From Anaerolineae bacterium (GTDB taxonomy: Bacteria > Chloroflexota > Anaerolineae > Aggregatilineales > Phototrophicaceae), in the NCBI GenBank assembly GCA_020849765.1, contig JADLAY010000003.1:124001-188000 (forward strand): a DNA stretch of 64,000 nucleotides. Direction: 5' to 3'. Position 1 is the stretch's first letter; each line of letters begins with the position of its first letter. Under the pieces are notes generated by a model that was not told where the DNA came from, made no database searches, and was given only the letters and a program-made list of their open reading frames with translations. Shown piece after piece: positions 18,262 to 27,133 of the stretch. The translations under genes and the position numbers were made by a program.

Positions 18262-19836
18262 GTGCCGTATCAATCATCGGGCAGTCGTCGCAACAACGTG
18301 CAGCTTGGCGTTGGGCAGTCGATCTGGGCCGGAACGCCGCCACCCGCCATTCCGGAGCGCGTTCTCGACGGGATTCCGGGCTATCTGGCCTGGCTGGCCC
18401 TCCTCGGCTGTGTCGTCCTCTCATTCACCTACCCGCGCATCCTGCTCCTGATCGCCGCCGTGGTCGGTTTCTACTCGGCCTTCCGCTTTCTGCTGGCCGG
18501 GATCTTCAACGTGATCGGCCTGCGCAAGATCAAATTGTGGAAGCAGATCGACTGGCGCGCGGAATACGAAGCCCATGTCGAGGCAGACAGCCTCCCCTGG
18601 GATTCCGTCCATCACGTCGTCATCATCCCCAACTACAAAGAGCCGCTTGAGGTGCTGCGCTGCACCCTGCAAAGCCTGGCCGCGCAATATCAGGCGCGCC
18701 GCAGCATAACCATCGTGCTGGCGATGGAAGCCGCCGAAGACAACTGCGCCGAAAAAGCCGCCCAACTGACCCGCGAATTCCGCGGCCAGTTCGCCAATCT
18801 GTTTTACACGGTGCATCCGCGTGGCCTGCCGGGAGAGATGCAGTGCAAGTCCGCCAACGAGGCCTGGGCGTCGCGCTGGGTCAAGCGCCAACTGGTCGAC
18901 GACATGGGCTACGACATCGACCACATCGTCGTGACAACCATGGACGCGGATACGATGTGGCACGAGAACCAGTTCGCCATGCTGACCTGCCAGTTCGCAC
19001 TCAATCCGCAGCGTCATCTGCGCTTCTGGCAGGGGCCGATCCGCTATCACGGCAACATCTGGGACATCAACCCGCTGCTGCGGCTGGTCAACGCCTATTC
19101 CGGCGCCTTCGAACTGGCCTACCTCGCGTCGCCCTGGTGGACGCCGATGCCGATGTCGTCCTACTCGCTCAGCCTGCGCCTGCTCGATACGAGCGGCTAC
19201 TGGGACTCGGACGTGATCGCCGACGAGTGGCACATGTACATCAAGGCCTACTTCGCGCGCAACGGCGGGGTCAAGCTCGAACGGACTTTCCTGCCCTTCC
19301 TGGCGCAGGCCGCCGGTGGCGATACGCTCTGGCAAGCCTTCCGCAACCGCTACTCGCAGACGCTGCGCCATGCCTGGGGCAGCAAAGAAGTCGGCTACAT
19401 GATCGCCAAGATGCTGGAACACCCGGAGATGGAGTTCCCGCCCGCCTTCCGCCTCTTGTTCCGCATCGCCCACGACATCCTTCTGGCCGGTGCGGGCTGG
19501 ATCATTCTCACGGCGGGGTCGCAGCTGCCGTATCTGGTGCATCCAGAATTATTCACCGAGATGTTCAGCGAAGGTTTCTCCAACCCGACGTTCGCGCTGC
19601 TCAACGTCTCGCTGACGCTCGTCTCGATCCTGGGCATCGTCTTCTGGTACCAGGACGTGATTGCGCGCCCGCCCAGGCCGAAGCCATACACGACCGGCGA
19701 GCGCCTGCTGACGGTGCTCAGCTTCCCACTGCTGCCGGTGCTGACGCTGTTCCTGGTCGCCTTCCCGACGCTGCAAGCGCAAACGCGTCTGATGATCGGC
19801 AGCCCGCTCCAGTTCCGCGTCACACAAAAGAACTAG
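18262..19836 (+). CDS. Membrane family 2 glycosyltransferase
   Basis: A 524-residue processive-type GT2 enzyme. Two transmembrane helices (about 38-82) precede the catalytic domain, and about four follow near residues 395-510. Catalytic features include VVIIPNYKEPLEVL, the DxD in TTMDADTMWH, the acceptor-base region IADEWHMYIKAYF and a QTLRHAW motif similar to the QxxRW of cellulose/hyaluronan-type synthases. It should move a sugar from a nucleotide or lipid donor at the cytoplasmic face. The product is unknown. It is likely transcribed from its own promoter after ddl. Confidence 0.85.
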   Translation: MPYQSSGSRRNNVQLGVGQSIWAGTPPPAIPERVLDGIPGYLAWLALLGCVVLSFTYPRILLLIAAVVGFYSAFRFLLAGIFNVIGLRKIKLWKQIDWRAEYEAHVEADSLPWDSVHHVVIIPNYKEPLEVLRCTLQSLAAQYQARRSITIVLAMEAAEDNCAEKAAQLTREFRGQFANLFYTVHPRGLPGEMQCKSANEAWASRWVKRQLVDDMGYDIDHIVVTTMDADTMWHENQFAMLTCQFALNPQRHLRFWQGPIRYHGNIWDINPLLRLVNAYSGAFELAYLASPWWTPMPMSSYSLSLRLLDTSGYWDSDVIADEWHMYIKAYFARNGGVKLERTFLPFLAQAAGGDTLWQAFRNRYSQTLRHAWGSKEVGYMIAKMLEHPEMEFPPAFRLLFRIAHDILLAGAGWIILTAGSQLPYLVHPELFTEMFSEGFSNPTFALLNVSLTLVSILGIVFWYQDVIARPPRPKPYTTGERLLTVLSFPLLPVLTLFLVAFPTLQAQTRLMIGSPLQFRVTQKN

Positions 19837-19879
19837 CGGCACACCGGACAAATCTTTGCCGGCAAACATGACAGGATCG

Positions 19880-19907
19880 GGCGTCATTTCTGGTATCCTA
19901 TGACGCC
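19880..19907 (+). promoter_or_regulatory. Inverted repeat spanning a -10-like box
   Basis: GGCGTCAT (19880-19887) and ATGACGCC (19900-19907) are perfect inverted arms around a 12-base spacer. The spacer holds TATCCT preceded by TGG (extended -10). The geometry suggests an operator over the promoter of the dehydrogenase at 19960, but a repressor is not identified. Confidence 0.4.
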
Positions 19908-19959
19908 TTAAGCGGATCATCGACCGGATGCGTCGAAATCATCGGATCGGAGCAGCGTC

Positions 19960-20862
19960 ATGGCAAAAGTCGGCTATATCGGATTGGGCATTATGGGCGG
20001 CGGCATCGTCCGCAACCTGATCAAGGCCGGGCACGAACTGGTCGTCCACAATCGGAGCCAGGGCAAGGTCGAGGCGATGGTCGCCCTGGGTGCGAAAGCC
20101 GCAGCGACGCCGCGCGAAGTGGCAGAGCAGGTCGAGTACGTCTTCACCAATCTACCCGACTCCCCCGATGTCGAGGCGGCCGTACTCGGCGAGAATGGCA
20201 TCATCGAGGGCGCGCACGAGGGCCTGATCTACGTCGACAACAGCACGATCAAGCCGGAGACGGCCCGCATGCTGGCGGAGCGGCTGGCCGAGGTTGGCGT
20301 CGCCGCGCTCGATGCGCCGGTCAGCGGCGGCGATGTCGGCGCACGTGACGGCACGTTGACGATCATGGTCGGCGGCCCGGAAGCGGCGTTCGAGAAGACG
20401 GTGCCGCTGTTCCAGGCGATGGGCAAAGCCTGGGTGCTGGTCGGAGATAGCGGTGCGGGCCAGACGGCCAAGGTCTGCAACCAGATCATCACCGGCGCGC
20501 AGATGGTTGCGCTGGCTGAGGCGCTGATCACGGCGCAGAAATCCGGCGTCGATCCCGTGCGCGTGATCGCGGCCATTAAGGGCGGCGCGGCGCAGATGTG
20601 GTCGATGGACGTCAAGCCGCCGCGACTGTTCGCGGGCAATCGAGGGCCTGGCTTCAAAGCCTACATGCAGCACAAAGATCTGGGCATCGTCCTGGACACG
20701 GCCAAGACCTACGGCATTCCGCTGCCGATGACCGCCGTCATCCAGCAGTTGTTCACCGCCATGCTCGAAATGGGCCACGAGGAACTCGACAACAGCGCCA
20801 TCATCACCGTCTACGAAGCGCTGACGGGCACACACTTGATCGAGCCGGATAAGTCAGAATAA
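19960..20862 (+). CDS. Beta-hydroxyacid dehydrogenase (3-hydroxyisobutyrate dehydrogenase family)
   Basis: A 300-residue NAD(P)-dependent oxidoreductase. The Rossmann motif GYIGLGIMGGGIVRNL opens the protein. The substrate-binding DAPVSGGDVGARDGTLTIMVGG and the catalytic Lys in GQTAKVCNQI are intact. The C-terminal helical domain includes KDLGIVLDTAKTYGIPLPMT. Members oxidise 3-hydroxyisobutyrate or reduce tartronate semialdehyde, glyoxylate or succinic semialdehyde, and the exact substrate cannot be assigned. It stands alone behind a possible operator-controlled promoter. Confidence 0.88.
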   Translation: MAKVGYIGLGIMGGGIVRNLIKAGHELVVHNRSQGKVEAMVALGAKAAATPREVAEQVEYVFTNLPDSPDVEAAVLGENGIIEGAHEGLIYVDNSTIKPETARMLAERLAEVGVAALDAPVSGGDVGARDGTLTIMVGGPEAAFEKTVPLFQAMGKAWVLVGDSGAGQTAKVCNQIITGAQMVALAEALITAQKSGVDPVRVIAAIKGGAAQMWSMDVKPPRLFAGNRGPGFKAYMQHKDLGIVLDTAKTYGIPLPMTAVIQQLFTAMLEMGHEELDNSAIITVYEALTGTHLIEPDKSE

Positions 20863-20904
20863 CGCGCACCAGGAACCACGATTTAACTCGTTGACGCGAT
20901 CTCG

Positions 20905-20910
20905 TATAAT
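20905..20910 (+). promoter_or_regulatory. -10 box of rluB-like gene
   Basis: A perfect TATAAT lies 31 bases before the ATG at 20942. The best -35 at 17-base spacing is the weak TTTAAC at 20882. The nearby TTGACG at 20891 is only eight bases away and cannot pair with it in the usual way. Confidence 0.5.
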
Positions 20911-20941
20911 GGAGCGTCACAAAGCAGAGATTTGGAACTCG

Positions 20942-21997
20942 ATGAAAGAACGTCTCCAGAAACTGATGGCGATGTCGGGCATTGCCTCCCGGCGCGCCAG
21001 CGAAGACTTGATTCGCGCCGGACGTGTGCGCGTCAACGGCAAAACGGCCCAGCTCGGCGATCAGGCCGATTTGAGCGCCGACGTGGTCGAGGTCGATGGC
21101 ACGCGCCTGAACTCGCCGGAAGCGCGCGTCTACTACGCCGTGCATAAGCCGCGTAACATGCTGACCAGCCCGACGCAGCGCGCGGACGACAACCGCAAGA
21201 CCGTGTTACAGCTCATCCCACACGAAGGCCACCTGTTCTCGATCGGGCGGCTCGACGCCGACAGCGAGGGTCTGGTCGTCCTGACCAACGATGGCGAACT
21301 GGCCCAGCGCCTTTCGCACCCGCGCTACAAACACACGAAGACGTATCGTGTACTGGTCGAAGGCCTGCCGAGGACCGAAACGCTGGAGAAATGGCAGAAC
21401 GGCGTTTATCTCGAAGAGGGGCGCACCGCGCCGTGCCAGATCGACGTCATCCGTGGCGACGCAAAAGAGACGGTGCTGCAGGTCACAATGACCGAAGGCA
21501 AGAAGCGCCAGATCCGCCGCATTGGCGCGATCCTGGGCCATCCGGTCAAGCGGCTGACGCGCAGAGCGATCGGGTGCCTGGAGTTGGGCAGCCTGAAGCC
21601 GAATGAATGGCGCACGCTGACCGACCCGGAGATCAACCTGCTCAAGACTCCGTCGCCGGCGCTCAAGCTCATCCGCAAGCGCGCGGCCATGCTGAAGGCC
21701 GCTCGCAGCGAGGGCAAGAAGCCCGAACCACTGCCGGTCGAAACACCGCGCGGCACCGGCAAGGACGACGACGTTCGCTCAGAACGGCAGCGCCGTTATG
21801 CCCGCCACGAGTACGAGGACAAGGGCACTTCAGCGCCGGAACGCCCGGCGCGCAGACGTCCGGCGACCTCCGGCAAGCGCCGTGACGACGGCGGCAAAGG
21901 TCGACGGCCATCACCAGCTGGTGGCTCGCGCAAACCCGGCTCAAGACGAACGGGAGGCAGTTCGCGTCCGCCACGCAAGCGAGGAACCCGTCCATGA
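20942..21997 (+). CDS. rluB: rRNA pseudouridine synthase, RluB/RsuA family
   Basis: A 351-residue enzyme with an N-terminal S4 RNA-binding domain (KERLQKLMAMSGIASRRASEDLIRAGRVRVNG) and a RsuA/RluB catalytic domain carrying GRLDADSEGLVVLTNDG with the catalytic Asp. GKKRQIRRIGAILGHPVKRL is also typical. After about residue 245 comes a roughly 100-residue, very basic and low-complexity tail (many Arg, Lys, Gly and Pro) likely to contact RNA. ATG 20942 is chosen because an earlier TTG at 20891 lies within the promoter. Target base assignment (23S U2605 type) is by family only. Confidence 0.9.
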   Translation: MKERLQKLMAMSGIASRRASEDLIRAGRVRVNGKTAQLGDQADLSADVVEVDGTRLNSPEARVYYAVHKPRNMLTSPTQRADDNRKTVLQLIPHEGHLFSIGRLDADSEGLVVLTNDGELAQRLSHPRYKHTKTYRVLVEGLPRTETLEKWQNGVYLEEGRTAPCQIDVIRGDAKETVLQVTMTEGKKRQIRRIGAILGHPVKRLTRRAIGCLELGSLKPNEWRTLTDPEINLLKTPSPALKLIRKRAAMLKAARSEGKKPEPLPVETPRGTGKDDDVRSERQRRYARHEYEDKGTSAPERPARRRPATSGKRRDDGGKGRRPSPAGGSRKPGSRRTGGSSRPPRKRGTRP

Positions 21998-22728
21998 GCG
22001 TCTCCGCGTCGGTGCAGGAATACGTCGCCAAGCAAGATGAATTCGCCTGGAAGCGCAGACTGATCCGCTTCGCCATTCGCACGATTGGCTTTCACGTGCT
22101 CGCGCGGGTGCAGGTCGAAGGCGAAGACAACATCCCGCCCGACGGCCCAACCATCATCATGATGAATCACATTTCGTTGGCCGACCCGGTCATCTGCATG
22201 GGCGCCCTCACGCATCGATTCGTCGTGCCGATGACGAAGATCGAGAACATGCGTAACCCGGTGCTGGCGCCCTTCATCCGTTGGTGGGGGGCGTATTCCG
22301 TCAACCGGGGCGAAATCGATCGCAAAGCGTTGATGAACTCGATCGAGCTGGTCAAAAGCGGCCAGCTAATCCTGATCGCTCCGGAAGGGCATCGCCATCC
22401 AGAAGGCCTATCGCGACCGAAGGATGGGCTGGCCTACATCGCGACCAAAGCCAACGCCGTCATCGTGCCGATGGGTATCGGCGGCGCCGAGGTCTGGATG
22501 CACAAGCTGAAACGCCTGCGCCGTGCGCACGTGACGGTCAAGTTTGGCCGCGCTTTTCGCTTCAAGCTCAACGGCGAACGTATCCCGCGTGAAACATTGG
22601 GCGCCATGAGCGAAGAAGCGATGTACCAGCTCGCCAGCACCATTCCCGATCCGGCGCTGCGCGGGGTCTACAGCGATCTCAGCCAGGCGACCAGCGAGCA
22701 CATCGAGTTCCTGGGCGCACCCGCCTGA
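21994..22728 (+). CDS. plsC: 1-acyl-sn-glycerol-3-phosphate acyltransferase
   Basis: A 244-residue PlsC-type acyltransferase that makes phosphatidic acid from lysophosphatidate. The HX4D catalytic motif is NHISLAD (about residue 53). The glycerol-phosphate binding motif is APEGHRHPEG, and VNRGEIDR precedes it. IVPMGIGG corresponds to the fourth motif. Its ATG overlaps the rluB stop by four bases. It has no strong transmembrane helix and is probably membrane-associated. Confidence 0.88.
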   Translation: MSVSASVQEYVAKQDEFAWKRRLIRFAIRTIGFHVLARVQVEGEDNIPPDGPTIIMMNHISLADPVICMGALTHRFVVPMTKIENMRNPVLAPFIRWWGAYSVNRGEIDRKALMNSIELVKSGQLILIAPEGHRHPEGLSRPKDGLAYIATKANAVIVPMGIGGAEVWMHKLKRLRRAHVTVKFGRAFRFKLNGERIPRETLGAMSEEAMYQLASTIPDPALRGVYSDLSQATSEHIEFLGAPA

Positions 22729-22731
22729 GGT

Positions 22732-22760
22732 TTGTCATCCGCTTCAGAACCAGCTAATAT
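22732..22760 (+). promoter_or_regulatory. Promoter of the glmS ribozyme-glmS transcript
   Basis: TTGTCA (22732-22737) and TAATAT (22755-22760) are separated by 17 bases. Transcription would begin near 22767, about 34 bases ahead of the predicted ribozyme cleavage site. Confidence 0.6.
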
Positions 22761-22799
22761 CAGCGTGTCGAAAGGGGGTCGTCTCACACAGGAACAGAC

Positions 22800-22995
22800 A
22801 GCGCAAGGCCCGGCCACTTGGGCTGCCGGGTGACGAGGTGGCGGTTGCTCATCGCGAGGTGGGCGAAAATCGAGAGATCAGCGGATGCCGCCAGGGCGTT
22901 TCCACCGTCCTACTTCTGTTTCCTCCGTACAAGCACGTTCGCCGTCAAAACCGTCGGGCAACCGGCGGCACAAACCCGCGAGCACGTGGAAGTCT
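22800..22995 (+). ncRNA. glmS ribozyme (self-cleaving riboswitch)
   Basis: Just upstream of glmS, a GCGC at 22801 (cleavage expected between 22800 and 22801) is followed by a CCCGGC/GCCGGG stem (22809-22814 with 22825-22830). Next come the invariant GACGAGG (22832-22838), a GGCGG/CCGCC stem (22840-22844 with 22888-22892), and conserved ATCGAGA and GCGGATG segments. Downstream, TTCCAC/GTGGAA arms (22900-22905, 22986-22991) enclose a CCGTCGG-GCAA-CCGGCGG hairpin. These are the core elements of glmS ribozymes, which cleave when bound to glucosamine 6-phosphate. Unusual is an inserted 7-bp hairpin with a GCGA loop at 22847-22864. Identification is by motif recall, not a covariance search. Confidence 0.88.
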
Positions 22996-23061
22996 ATACC
23001 CCATTTATGATCCGGACACTGCCTGAGCGGTCGTCATCTGGATCGATCACGGAGGATTCCC

Positions 23062-24909
<1,848 letters not shown>

Positions 24910-24961
24910 ACCTGGGCAAGCTGCACAAACGAAAGGCACCTGGATTCGAAGTGCTTGCGCA

Positions 24962-24990
24962 TTGACGTGGATCTGTTACTATTGAACAAT
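24962..24990 (+). promoter_or_regulatory. Promoter of the aminotransferase leader
   Basis: TTGACG (24962-24967) is followed after 17 bases by AACAAT (24985-24990). This would start transcription near 24997, about 30 bases before the leader-peptide ATG. Confidence 0.5.
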
Positions 24991-25028
24991 CTATGGCGTC
25001 ATCGGCACTGGATACAGGAAGCGCTGTG

Positions 25029-25082
25029 ATGCGCAATAATAAGACGACTACCACTGATCGCACTCGTAAAGGAACCACGTAG
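25029..25082 (+). CDS. Threonine-rich leader peptide of attenuator
   Basis: A 17-codon reading frame encodes MRNNKTTTTDRTRKGTT. AGGAA at 25016-25020 is a good ribosome binding site, eight bases from the ATG. Seven of 17 residues are threonine, including four in tandem (ACG ACT ACC ACT at 25044-25055), as in known amino-acid biosynthesis leader peptides such as ThrL. The TAG at 25080-25082 stands beside sequence that can pair either backward with the Thr-codon region or forward with the terminator arm. It is best read as a ribosome-stalling sensor of charged tRNA-Thr for the aminotransferase gene. The peptide itself need have no other role. Confidence 0.65.
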   Translation: MRNNKTTTTDRTRKGTT

Positions 25083-25126
25083 CGGGGTCGTCGCGTCTTG
25101 CACAGTATGTGTTGATACAGCACCCC
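25041..25126 (+). promoter_or_regulatory. Alternative RNA pairings of the attenuator
   Basis: Segment 1, AAGACGAC (25041-25048, overlapping the Thr codons), can pair with GTCGTC (25087-25092) or with CGTCTT (25094-25099). The following GGGGT (25084-25088) can instead pair with ACCCC (25122-25126), the 5' arm of the terminator. TGC..GTAT/ATAC..GCA (25099-25122) is a further antiterminator-like hairpin. A ribosome stalled on the Thr codons would free segment 2 to block the terminator. A ribosome at the stop codon would cover segment 2 and let the terminator form. Confidence 0.55.
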
Positions 25127-25144
25127 AAACGGGGTGCTTTTTTT
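25119..25144 (+). terminator. Rho-independent terminator before aminotransferase (attenuator)
   Basis: An 8-bp perfect stem (AGCACCCC with GGGGTGCT, loop AAAC) is followed by seven T residues. It ends 24 bases upstream of the aminotransferase start, so it must be conditional, or the gene would not be expressed from the upstream promoter. Confidence 0.88.
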
Positions 25145-25156
25145 ATGTCCCATCAA

Positions 25157-25162
25157 AGGAGG
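25157..25162 (+). promoter_or_regulatory. Ribosome binding site deciding the TTG start
   Basis: AGGAGG at 25157-25162 lies six bases before TTG at 25169. This favours that start over the in-frame ATG at 25145, which lies upstream of it, and over the TTG at 25109, which lies before the terminator. Confidence 0.8.
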
Positions 25163-25168
25163 GTAACC

Positions 25169-26491
25169 TTGGTAGTAGAGAATCCCGCATTGATCGCTGA
25201 CATCCCGCAGTTCGTGGTGCCGCCGGAAAACCGCGTGCCGGTCAATCACTATCCCGCGACGATGATGGACATTCCACCTTCGCGTATGTTCCTGATTCGC
25301 GATGCGCTCAAGGCTTACCGGGCGACCCACGGCGACGACGCCGTGACCTACGATGCGTCGCAGGGCGATGGCGGCGCCAGCCTGCCCGGCGTGCCGGAAG
25401 CGATCCTGCGCCGCGCGCTTGAGCTTCAGCTTGAACACGGCAGTTCTTACGACCAGCCCTGGGGCACAGCGCAATTCCGCAAGGCTGCTGCCGAGCATTA
25501 CTGGCATCTCGACCCGGAGACCGGCTGGGGCCCGGAAAACATCGTCTTTGTGCAGGGCGGGCGTGATGGCCTGCAAAAAGCCTACGGCGCGATGATCGGC
25601 ACCCGCAGCAAAGAGATCGGCGACGCGCTGGTCGTCTCGCGCGTGCCCTGGATCAGCTACAACTGGGGGCCATATGCCGTCGGTCTGAACGTGATGCTCG
25701 CGCCCGGACGCGCCGAAGAAGGCTGGCGTTACACACCCGAAGGCATTCGCGCCTGTGCCGAATACGCCGCCAAAGAGGGGCGCGGCATCGCCGGGATGGT
25801 GCTGACTTCGCCGGATAACCCCACGGGGCGCACGCTGCCGCTCGACGAGCAGATCACGCTGGCAAAGACGGCGCTCGACGCGGGCTTTGGCTACGTGTTG
25901 TTCGACTGGATGTATCACTGGGTGACGGATGGCGGCCCGTCCGACATCAACGTCGTGCTCAAGGCCTTCACGCCGGAAGAGCGCGAGCGTCTGATCTTCC
26001 TCGATGGTCTGACCAAGAGCCTGGGCGCCTCGAACATCCGCAGTGCGCATCTGCTGGCAGGCAAAGCCGTCGTCAAGTACATCACCAGCCAGGCATCGCA
26101 CGGCGTCATCCCGGCCTACTACTCTCAGGCGGTCGCGATCGCGGCCTACGAAATGGGCTACGAGAACGCCTGCGCCAGCATCGTCGAGCCGACCAGGGAG
26201 AGCCGCCGTGTCCTGCGCAGCGCGCTCGAAAGCTTCGGCATCCCGCACATCATGGGCGACGGCTACTATGCCTTCATCGACTGCACGCGGTACATCCAGA
26301 GCGGCGGCCTGAAGGACTCAGAAGAACTGCTCATGCACCTGGGCGAGAAGTTCGGCGTCGCCGTCGTGCCGGGCGTCTATTTCTCCGACGCGGGCGCCAA
26401 CTGGATTCGCTTCTCCTATGCGCAGACGCCGGAAGTGACGCAGGGCGCGGTCGACCGGCTGTTCGAAGGCTTGAAGGCACTGGAAGGCTAG
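25169..26491 (+). CDS. PLP-dependent aminotransferase, class I/II
   Basis: A 440-residue fold-type I aminotransferase. Recognisable segments are the N-terminal substrate/dimer region (YDASQGDGGASLPGVPEAI), the cofactor ring contact in VLTSPDNPTGRTLPLDEQ, the Asp of VLFDWMYHW, and the PLP-binding Lys in LDGLTKSLGASNIRSAHLL. The C-terminal GVAVVPGVYFSDAGANWIRFSYA contains the carboxylate-binding Arg. The substrate is not clear from sequence. The upstream attenuator with a threonine-rich leader suggests that synthesis responds to threonine supply, so a role in threonine-linked metabolism is a hypothesis. No partner gene is in the same transcript. Confidence 0.85.
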   Translation: MVVENPALIADIPQFVVPPENRVPVNHYPATMMDIPPSRMFLIRDALKAYRATHGDDAVTYDASQGDGGASLPGVPEAILRRALELQLEHGSSYDQPWGTAQFRKAAAEHYWHLDPETGWGPENIVFVQGGRDGLQKAYGAMIGTRSKEIGDALVVSRVPWISYNWGPYAVGLNVMLAPGRAEEGWRYTPEGIRACAEYAAKEGRGIAGMVLTSPDNPTGRTLPLDEQITLAKTALDAGFGYVLFDWMYHWVTDGGPSDINVVLKAFTPEERERLIFLDGLTKSLGASNIRSAHLLAGKAVVKYITSQASHGVIPAYYSQAVAIAAYEMGYENACASIVEPTRESRRVLRSALESFGIPHIMGDGYYAFIDCTRYIQSGGLKDSEELLMHLGEKFGVAVVPGVYFSDAGANWIRFSYAQTPEVTQGAVDRLFEGLKALEG

Positions 26492-26573
26492 GCACGCCCG
26501 CAGATTGGGGTGTGGCATCTATGAGAATCAGGCGTATGATCAGGCATGGCAGGAAGAAGAAGGAGTCTTTTCA

Positions 26574-27098
26574 ATGTCCATGTCTGATCTGCTTAAGAAT
26601 CAGCCAATCGAAGCGGATATTCCCTATTCGGTTGTGCGCCCTGTCCTGTCCTGGGTCTACATCTGGATGTTCTTCGGCCTGCTAGCGACCTCTGTGATCG
26701 CCTGGACCGTATCAACCAACATCGAGGTTTTCGCCCAATACATCAACCGCGGCACATTCTTGCTGCTGCTCGTGGCTCAAATCGGCATCGCCATCGGCTT
26801 TAGTGCGGCGCTCAATCGCATGTCGCCCAGCGTCGCAACCGTGCTGTTCATGGTCTACTCGGCCATCACCGGGTTCGTCTTCTCGGTGATCTTCCTGATC
26901 TACGACCTGCCGTCGATCGCGGGCGCATTCGTCAGCACGGCAGCGCTGTTCGCCGTGATGTCGGTCATTGGCTTCACCACGCAAGTCGATCTGACGAAGT
27001 ATCGCGGCATTGTCTTGATGGCTGTGATCGGCCTCGTCATCGCGCTGGTTGTCAATCTGTTCCTGTTCATCCTGCGGCTGACGGGCAGGCAGCGTTAA
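26574..27098 (+). CDS. Truncated Bax inhibitor-1 (BI-1/YccA) family membrane protein
   Basis: A 174-residue membrane protein with about six helices. The hydrophobic pattern and the segments MSPSVATVLFMVYSAITGFV and IGFTTQVDLTKYRGIVLMAV match the BI-1/YccA/TMBIM family. Normal members are about 230 residues with seven helices. This one ends at NLFLFILRLTGRQR and lacks the last two helices with the family's YDTQ-type Asp motif. The ATG at 26574 has AGGAG eight bases upstream. The converging livF ends 20 bases later, so the 3' end was probably lost by rearrangement. Whether the product still works is doubtful. Confidence 0.7.
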   Translation: MSMSDLLKNQPIEADIPYSVVRPVLSWVYIWMFFGLLATSVIAWTVSTNIEVFAQYINRGTFLLLLVAQIGIAIGFSAALNRMSPSVATVLFMVYSAITGFVFSVIFLIYDLPSIAGAFVSTAALFAVMSVIGFTTQVDLTKYRGIVLMAVIGLVIALVVNLFLFILRLTGRQR

Positions 27099-27108
27099 GC
27101 GACGTGGC

Positions 27109-27133
27109 GGGCGGCGGCTCAACCGGGCCGCCC
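27109..27133. terminator. GC hairpin between converging BI-1-like gene and livF
   Basis: GGGCGGC (27109-27115) and GCCGCCC (27127-27133) form a perfect 7-bp stem that reaches into the livF 3' end. There is no T tract on either strand, so intrinsic termination is uncertain. Confidence 0.3.

Noticed and set aside
20891..20910. TTGACG plus TATAAT as a promoter pair
   Set aside because: Only eight bases separate them, so they cannot be a -35/-10 pair. Only the TATAAT is kept as a likely -10.
25109..25168. Upstream TTG or ATG starts of the aminotransferase
   Set aside because: The TTG start at 25109 would place the coding sequence over the terminator hairpin, and the ATG at 25145 lies upstream of the best AGGAGG, which points to TTG 25169.
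27099..27118. A frameshift that would restore the missing end of the BI-1-like protein
   Set aside because: The next bases encode the livF end on the other strand, and no frame there continues the BI-1 motifs.
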